Positions 60,225-64,000 of a stretch of 64,000 bases of DNA are shown here, piece after piece (within the stretch, counting starts at the first letter, position 1; each line of letters begins with the position of its first letter). A program made the position numbers and the translations under genes. The notes below the pieces were generated by a model. It was not told the DNA's origin and made no database searches. It was given only the letters and a program-made list of their open reading frames with translations. Source of the DNA: JBDSSS01 sp963764195 (GTDB taxonomy: Bacteria > Actinomycetota > Actinomycetes > Actinomycetales > Dermatophilaceae); assembly GCA_963764195.1 (NCBI GenBank), contig CAVXRG010000002.1:62001-126000 (forward strand), given 5' to 3'.

Positions 60225-61580
60225 TCACAAACCGCAGGTGCTGTTGGGCGGGTCGATCCGCATGTACGTGATCGGGCCGGTCATCGTGACGCCCCACGAG
60301 GTGATCTGGTAGAGCGCGTGGTTGTGGCTGATGATGTAGTACTCACCGCACTGGTTGAGGGTCTGCACTCCCGGCGGGAGCACCGCCTTGTTCCCGAGGT
60401 AGGGACTGCCGCTGTAGAACGTCCCGACGACCTGGTTGGCCAGACTCGGCACCGTCACGGGGACGGGGTTGGCGGGGCTGTAGCTCTCCGCGTCGGACCA
60501 CTTGAACAGGACGTCCCACGTCTGGCCCGGACCGATGTTGATCGCGAACTTCTCCATCGACAGGTCGCCGCCCGCCGCGCCGGCGAGGGGCCGGCCGTCC
60601 CGGCCCACGACGAGACCGTTGTTGCCGTGCGGGTGGAAGGGGTAGTCCTCGGTGCCGACGCTGAGGTAGCGCGCGAGGCCGGGGTTGGGGTGGGTAGCGG
60701 CGTCGTAGGGCTTGACCGCCGCGAGGGACCCGTAGGGCTGGGTCGGCAGCCACGACGCGCCGTTGTCGGCGATGCTGTCGGGATAGCCGCGGCCGTTGAT
60801 GAGCCAGTAGCGCGCCTTGTAGTTGTTGATGTTGAAGGTCTTGCCGCGCTCGGCGGCCTGGTGCTGGTAGGGGTCGATCTCCGACAGGAGCACCATGAAC
60901 TCCTCGGTCGGGTTGAACGTGCTCGCGGGGTCGGCGTTGGCGTGGTCGTCGCCGACGGTCGGGCGAACGATGAGGGCGCCGAAGAGGCCCATCCGGACCT
61001 GCTTGTCGGGGTTGGTGCCCGACTCGTAGAGGAACGTGCCCGGGTGGCCCGCGGTGAAGCTGTAGGTCACCGTCTCGCCCTCGGCCGCACCGGGCGTCAG
61101 CGAGGTCATCATCCCGCCGGCGTTCTGCTGGGGCTGCGAGGGGACGCCGTCGACGAGCACGTCGTCCTGGCCCGGGAAGACGATCGAGGTGGCCTCCTTG
61201 AGGGCCCCGGTCGTGTTGTGCAGGATCACCGTGACGGTCTCCCCCTGCTTGGCGCAGAGGACCGGTCCCGGGTGCTGGAACTCGTTGAACCCGCTCGAGT
61301 AGCCCCACATGTATGCCGTGTTCCCGTCGGGGAGGCTGATGTAGCCGTTGCGGGTGCTGAGGTCGAAGACGCGGATCGCCCCGGCCCCGGCGCCCTGCAC
61401 CGAGCCGTTGTCGCAGACGATCCCGTTGCGCGCCGGCGGGGCGGCCGTCGCCGGGGTGACCTGGGCGAGGGCCGCGCCGCCGAGGGCGAGCACGGTGCCG
61501 GCGGCGAGCAGCAGACGCCCTCGAAGGTTTCGGCGGGCGGTCCGAGTGGTCCCGGACGGGGAGTTCGTGGTGGTGTTCAT
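60225..61580 (-). CDS. Secreted multicopper-oxidase-like protein
   Basis: A 451-residue exported protein. A signal peptide (LLLAAGTVLALGGAALA) precedes cupredoxin domains. The first has GTFLYESGTNPDKQVRMGLFGALIV, where multicopper oxidases carry HCH; the ligands are absent. DYPFHPHGNNGLVVGRDG keeps an HxH-type motif, and a late CGEYYIISHNHALYQ has Cys and two His. So it may bind fewer coppers than a classical laccase. ATG 61580 is chosen. It lies 17 bp from the frameshifted gene and 5 bp from the next oxidase: one operon. Confidence 0.88.
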   Translation of the reverse strand: MNTTTNSPSGTTRTARRNLRGRLLLAAGTVLALGGAALAQVTPATAAPPARNGIVCDNGSVQGAGAGAIRVFDLSTRNGYISLPDGNTAYMWGYSSGFNEFQHPGPVLCAKQGETVTVILHNTTGALKEATSIVFPGQDDVLVDGVPSQPQQNAGGMMTSLTPGAAEGETVTYSFTAGHPGTFLYESGTNPDKQVRMGLFGALIVRPTVGDDHANADPASTFNPTEEFMVLLSEIDPYQHQAAERGKTFNINNYKARYWLINGRGYPDSIADNGASWLPTQPYGSLAAVKPYDAATHPNPGLARYLSVGTEDYPFHPHGNNGLVVGRDGRPLAGAAGGDLSMEKFAINIGPGQTWDVLFKWSDAESYSPANPVPVTVPSLANQVVGTFYSGSPYLGNKAVLPPGVQTLNQCGEYYIISHNHALYQITSWGVTMTGPITYMRIDPPNSTCGL

Positions 61581-61585
61581 GATGC

Positions 61586-63019
61586 TCAGATCCCCCAGTC
61601 GTTCGGGTACTGCTGCGGCGCCAGCGTGCCGGGCGGATGCACCCTGATCTCCGTCGCCTGACCGCCGAAGCCGCCGGGGGCGAGGTTGTTGGAGCGGGCG
61701 AAGGACCGGTTGTAGAGGAAGTAGCGGTCGTAGCCGGTGCCGCCCGAGTGGACCGGGGCGGTGAAGAGGACGTCGTAGCTCTCACCCGGGCCGATGTTGA
61801 GGGTGTCGGTCTCATAGGAGCTGTCGGTGCCGTCCCGGCCCCTCATCGGCGTGGCGTCGCGCCCGATGACCCGCATCTGGATCCCCGTCGTCGTCATCGC
61901 GGACTCCCGGAAGCCGAGGTTGGCGAAGCGGAGCGCGACCCGCTCACCCGGCATACAGGTGACGAGGGAGGAGTGGGGCTGGTACTGCAGCTCGGGGTGG
62001 CCCGTCGGGGCGATGAGGTCGCCCGAGCTGTCGTGGACCGGGTTGAAGGCGTCGATGGAGCCGTTCGGGGCGACCGTGTCGGGGTAGACGCGGCCGTTGA
62101 GCATCGCGAAGTCGGCCCGGTAGTCGCTCCACTCGGGGAGCTGGATGTGGGCGTCCGCCCAGTGCGCCTCGGCCCACACCTCCGAGAGGAACATCGCGAA
62201 CTCGCGGTCGTAGGCCGTCGAGGCCGGGCTCGTCGTGGCGACGCCGTCGTTGTAGACGTAGCCCATCGGCGCCGCGGCAGTCCCCCCGCTCACCCTGGCG
62301 ACCGGCGCTCCGGCCGCGTTGCCCTTGCGGTTCTGGATCGGCCGGACGAAGACGAGGCCGGTCATGCCCATGTGCACGTGCTCCACGTCCTCGACGTGGC
62401 AGTGGTACATGTACGTGCCGGCGTCCCGCGGCCGGTAGGCGTAGGTGAACTCGCTCCCGGCGCGGACCGAGATCGAGCCGCTCGGCTCCCCGTCGAAGAA
62501 CGGGATGACGTTGCGGAAGCCGTGCCAGTGCAGGGTGTGTGCGTCGAAGAGGTCCGGCCGCAGGGCCAACCCGAGGTTGGTCAGCTGGACGGTGAAGTCC
62601 TTGGGGGCAGCGGGGTCGAACTGGTCGGCCCAGAAGAGGGGTGCGGAGTGCTGGGCCTTGTTCTTCTGTGCGAGCCGCTGCGCCGAGGTCATCCCCTTGA
62701 CGTTGCGGAAGCCGAAGATGTAGGTCGTCAGGCCGGGAGGAGCGAGCGGGTCGGGGTGGAAGGGCGGGATCGCCGGCGTCTTCGGCAGGAACATCCAGCC
62801 GTCCGTGCCCGCGAGGTAGAGGTCCGGGGTGGCCGTCGCCGCGACGGCCACCGCCTCGGGGTGGAGGACCCGCCCGGCCCAGTTGGCCGTCCCCGCGACG
62901 AGGACCGCGCCACCGGCCAGGCCGAGGAACCGGCGCCGGCTCAGGCCGAAGGCGGCACCGGAGCCCTTCCCGGACGAACGGTCCTCGACCTCGCTGCCCT
63001 CGGCTGCTGGCGTGCTCAT
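61586..63019 (-). CDS. Tat-exported multicopper oxidase with intact copper motif
   Basis: A 477-residue oxidase. The Tat signal SRRRFLGLAGGAVLVAG predicts folded export. The first cupredoxin domain has DAHTLHWHGFRN (HxH) and GTYMYHCHVEDVEHVHMGM, a full type 1 copper centre with Cys and two His. The later domain (VTCMPGERVALRFANLGFRESAM) lacks obvious ligands, suggesting a two- or three-domain arrangement. ATG 63019 follows gagggag and is preferred; ATG 63085 would overlap the upstream stop by ATGA. Its substrate (metal, phenol or matrix) is unknown. Confidence 0.9.
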   Translation of the reverse strand: MSTPAAEGSEVEDRSSGKGSGAAFGLSRRRFLGLAGGAVLVAGTANWAGRVLHPEAVAVAATATPDLYLAGTDGWMFLPKTPAIPPFHPDPLAPPGLTTYIFGFRNVKGMTSAQRLAQKNKAQHSAPLFWADQFDPAAPKDFTVQLTNLGLALRPDLFDAHTLHWHGFRNVIPFFDGEPSGSISVRAGSEFTYAYRPRDAGTYMYHCHVEDVEHVHMGMTGLVFVRPIQNRKGNAAGAPVARVSGGTAAAPMGYVYNDGVATTSPASTAYDREFAMFLSEVWAEAHWADAHIQLPEWSDYRADFAMLNGRVYPDTVAPNGSIDAFNPVHDSSGDLIAPTGHPELQYQPHSSLVTCMPGERVALRFANLGFRESAMTTTGIQMRVIGRDATPMRGRDGTDSSYETDTLNIGPGESYDVLFTAPVHSGGTGYDRYFLYNRSFARSNNLAPGGFGGQATEIRVHPPGTLAPQQYPNDWGI

Positions 63020-63081
63020 GACGTCTCCCTCGTCGCTCGTGCTGGACCACTGGGTGGGGGTCGGGCCCGAGGGCGCCCCGG

Positions 63082-64000
63082 TCATCGCTGTGCCTTCTTT
63101 GCTGCCTTGCCGGCGGCCACTGCCGCGGCCAGGGCCGCAGGCGAGGGTGCTTGGGCCTCCCCTGGTCGCGAGAAGGCGTCGATCGCGAGGGCGTTCGTCG
63201 TCAGGCCGACGGCGGTGCCGTCGAACCAGAGCGACCAGGCGCCGCTGGTGAACTCCACGATGTCCTCGTCCTGGAAGAAGCCGACGGTGGGAAGGGTCGT
63301 GTCCGTGCTGAACGAGAGCAGGAAGTGGTTGTTGTTCCACCGGGAGAACCCGTCGACCCTCGCCTTGGTCGGGACACCGTTGGCGCTGGCGTCGAAGACC
63401 CGGGCGAAGCTCCTGCCGTTCCAGCGGTAGATGTCGGCGTCGTCCGCCGTCCCCTTGACCCCCGGCGGGTTCGCGTTGCCGAAGGTGGCGAAGAAGAGGT
63501 TTCCGCCCTGGACGCTGATCGCGTTGACGTCCTGGGCCGTGCCGGCCTTCATCCCGTGGGCGCTGCCGTCGAAGAAGAGCACCCAGCGGTCGGCGTCCCA
63601 GTAGACGACGTCGACGTCCTGCACGGTGCCCAGCCCGTCGAGCTTCGTGGTGTCGGTGAAGGACATGTAGAAGTGGTTGCCGTCGACCCGCGAGAACCCG
63701 TCGACGTTGGCGTTGTTCTTCAGCTCGGTCTCCGCCTTCGTCGCGTCGATCGACCGGTTGAAGGCGGTCCCGTTCCAGCGGTAGATGTCGGAGTTGTCGG
63801 GGTTTCCGGTGACCCCGGGCGGGTTGGCCTTGCCGGCGGTCGAGAAGAAGAAGCGGTCCTCGTTGACGGTGGGGGGTGTGGTCGGGGGGGTGCCAACCAC
63901 CTCGTCGGCTCCCATGTCGATCGCCGCTCCGGAGGGCCGGGCGTCCCCGTCGATGTCGGCGTCGGGGGCCGTCACACCGCCGGAGCCGGCTGCCCCGGTG
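63082..64000 (-). CDS. VDGF-repeat protein, 5' end outside window
   Basis: The frame is open to the right edge, so the start lies beyond 64000. The visible upstream end (PDADIDGDARPSGAAIDMGADEV) looks like the end of a parallel beta-helix or polymorphic outer-protein region. Two ~115-residue repeats follow, each with NPPGV.GTADDADIYRWNG, VDGFSR followed by HF and SF, VQDxDVV-type and FFDGSAHG motifs. The protein ends in an Ala/Lys tail. It is probably secreted and may bind the surface or substrate. Overlaps the downstream oxidase at ATG 63085. Confidence 0.82.
   Translation of the reverse strand, partial: TGAAGSGGVTAPDADIDGDARPSGAAIDMGADEVVGTPPTTPPTVNEDRFFFSTAGKANPPGVTGNPDNSDIYRWNGTAFNRSIDATKAETELKNNANVDGFSRVDGNHFYMSFTDTTKLDGLGTVQDVDVVYWDADRWVLFFDGSAHGMKAGTAQDVNAISVQGGNLFFATFGNANPPGVKGTADDADIYRWNGRSFARVFDASANGVPTKARVDGFSRWNNNHFLLSFSTDTTLPTVGFFQDEDIVEFTSGAWSLWFDGTAVGLTTNALAIDAFSRPGEAQAPSPAALAAAVAAGKAAKKAQR

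Overview
The window is high-GC DNA (roughly 70 percent by eye) from an actinomycete. GTG starts, ATGA/GTGA stop-start overlaps, an rpsF-ssb-rpsR-rplI cluster, a 6C-like RNA and class 3 intein-bearing dnaB fit Micrococcales, most likely an Intrasporangiaceae-type organism (Janibacter/Knoellia/Phycicoccus-like); this placement is inference. No rRNA, tRNA or CRISPR array was recognised.

Layout. 1-25.5 kb is mostly core metabolism and housekeeping: a SOUL protein, DUF427, SMP-30 lactonase, a frameshifted haloacid dehalogenase, a secreted nuclease, 6-phosphogluconate dehydrogenase and a divergent sulfatase, an AlkX/YcaQ-type glycosylase, a MazG-DUF429 fusion converging on a small TOPRIM protein, a PepC-type peptidase, an alcohol dehydrogenase/methyltransferase pair, esterase, glucose-6-phosphate isomerase, a kinase and cyclase-like pair, an apparently leaderless ArsR-SRPBCC operon and an acyl-CoA ligase. 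Two decayed genes (PadR-like, sedolisin-like) lie among them.

25.5-29.8 kb looks acquired or rearranged: a gene-poor stretch, a visibly lower-GC membrane glycosyltransferase, a SCO lipoprotein and an intact IS630-family element sitting just downstream of dnaB. dnaB (29.8-32.4 kb) carries a 400-residue class 3 intein with a LAGLIDADG nuclease and eight zinc-site cysteines; its upstream gap holds a cluster of DnaA-box sequences.

33-48.7 kb: an amino-sugar operon (ROK regulator, NagZ, ROK kinase, NagB) with an AT-rich palindromic operator; MFS and MATE exporters; an AlkD-type repair gene; a 6C-like small RNA with a strong terminator; an IolC-like kinase; a beta-glucosidase/LacI pair with a CebR-like box; an AbiEi-like/nuclease-like gene bracketed by inverted arrays of a GC-rich repeat; and the ribosomal/SSB operon.

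48.8-64 kb: a membrane glycosyltransferase and a class A PBP, then an 11-kb tightly packed minus-strand operon, open at the right edge. It encodes exported multicopper-oxidase-type proteins, proteins with a ~115-residue VDGF repeat, CopC-CopD, a small membrane-anchored protein and a secreted subtilase. This operon is the best candidate for an undescribed extracellular copper-linked system.
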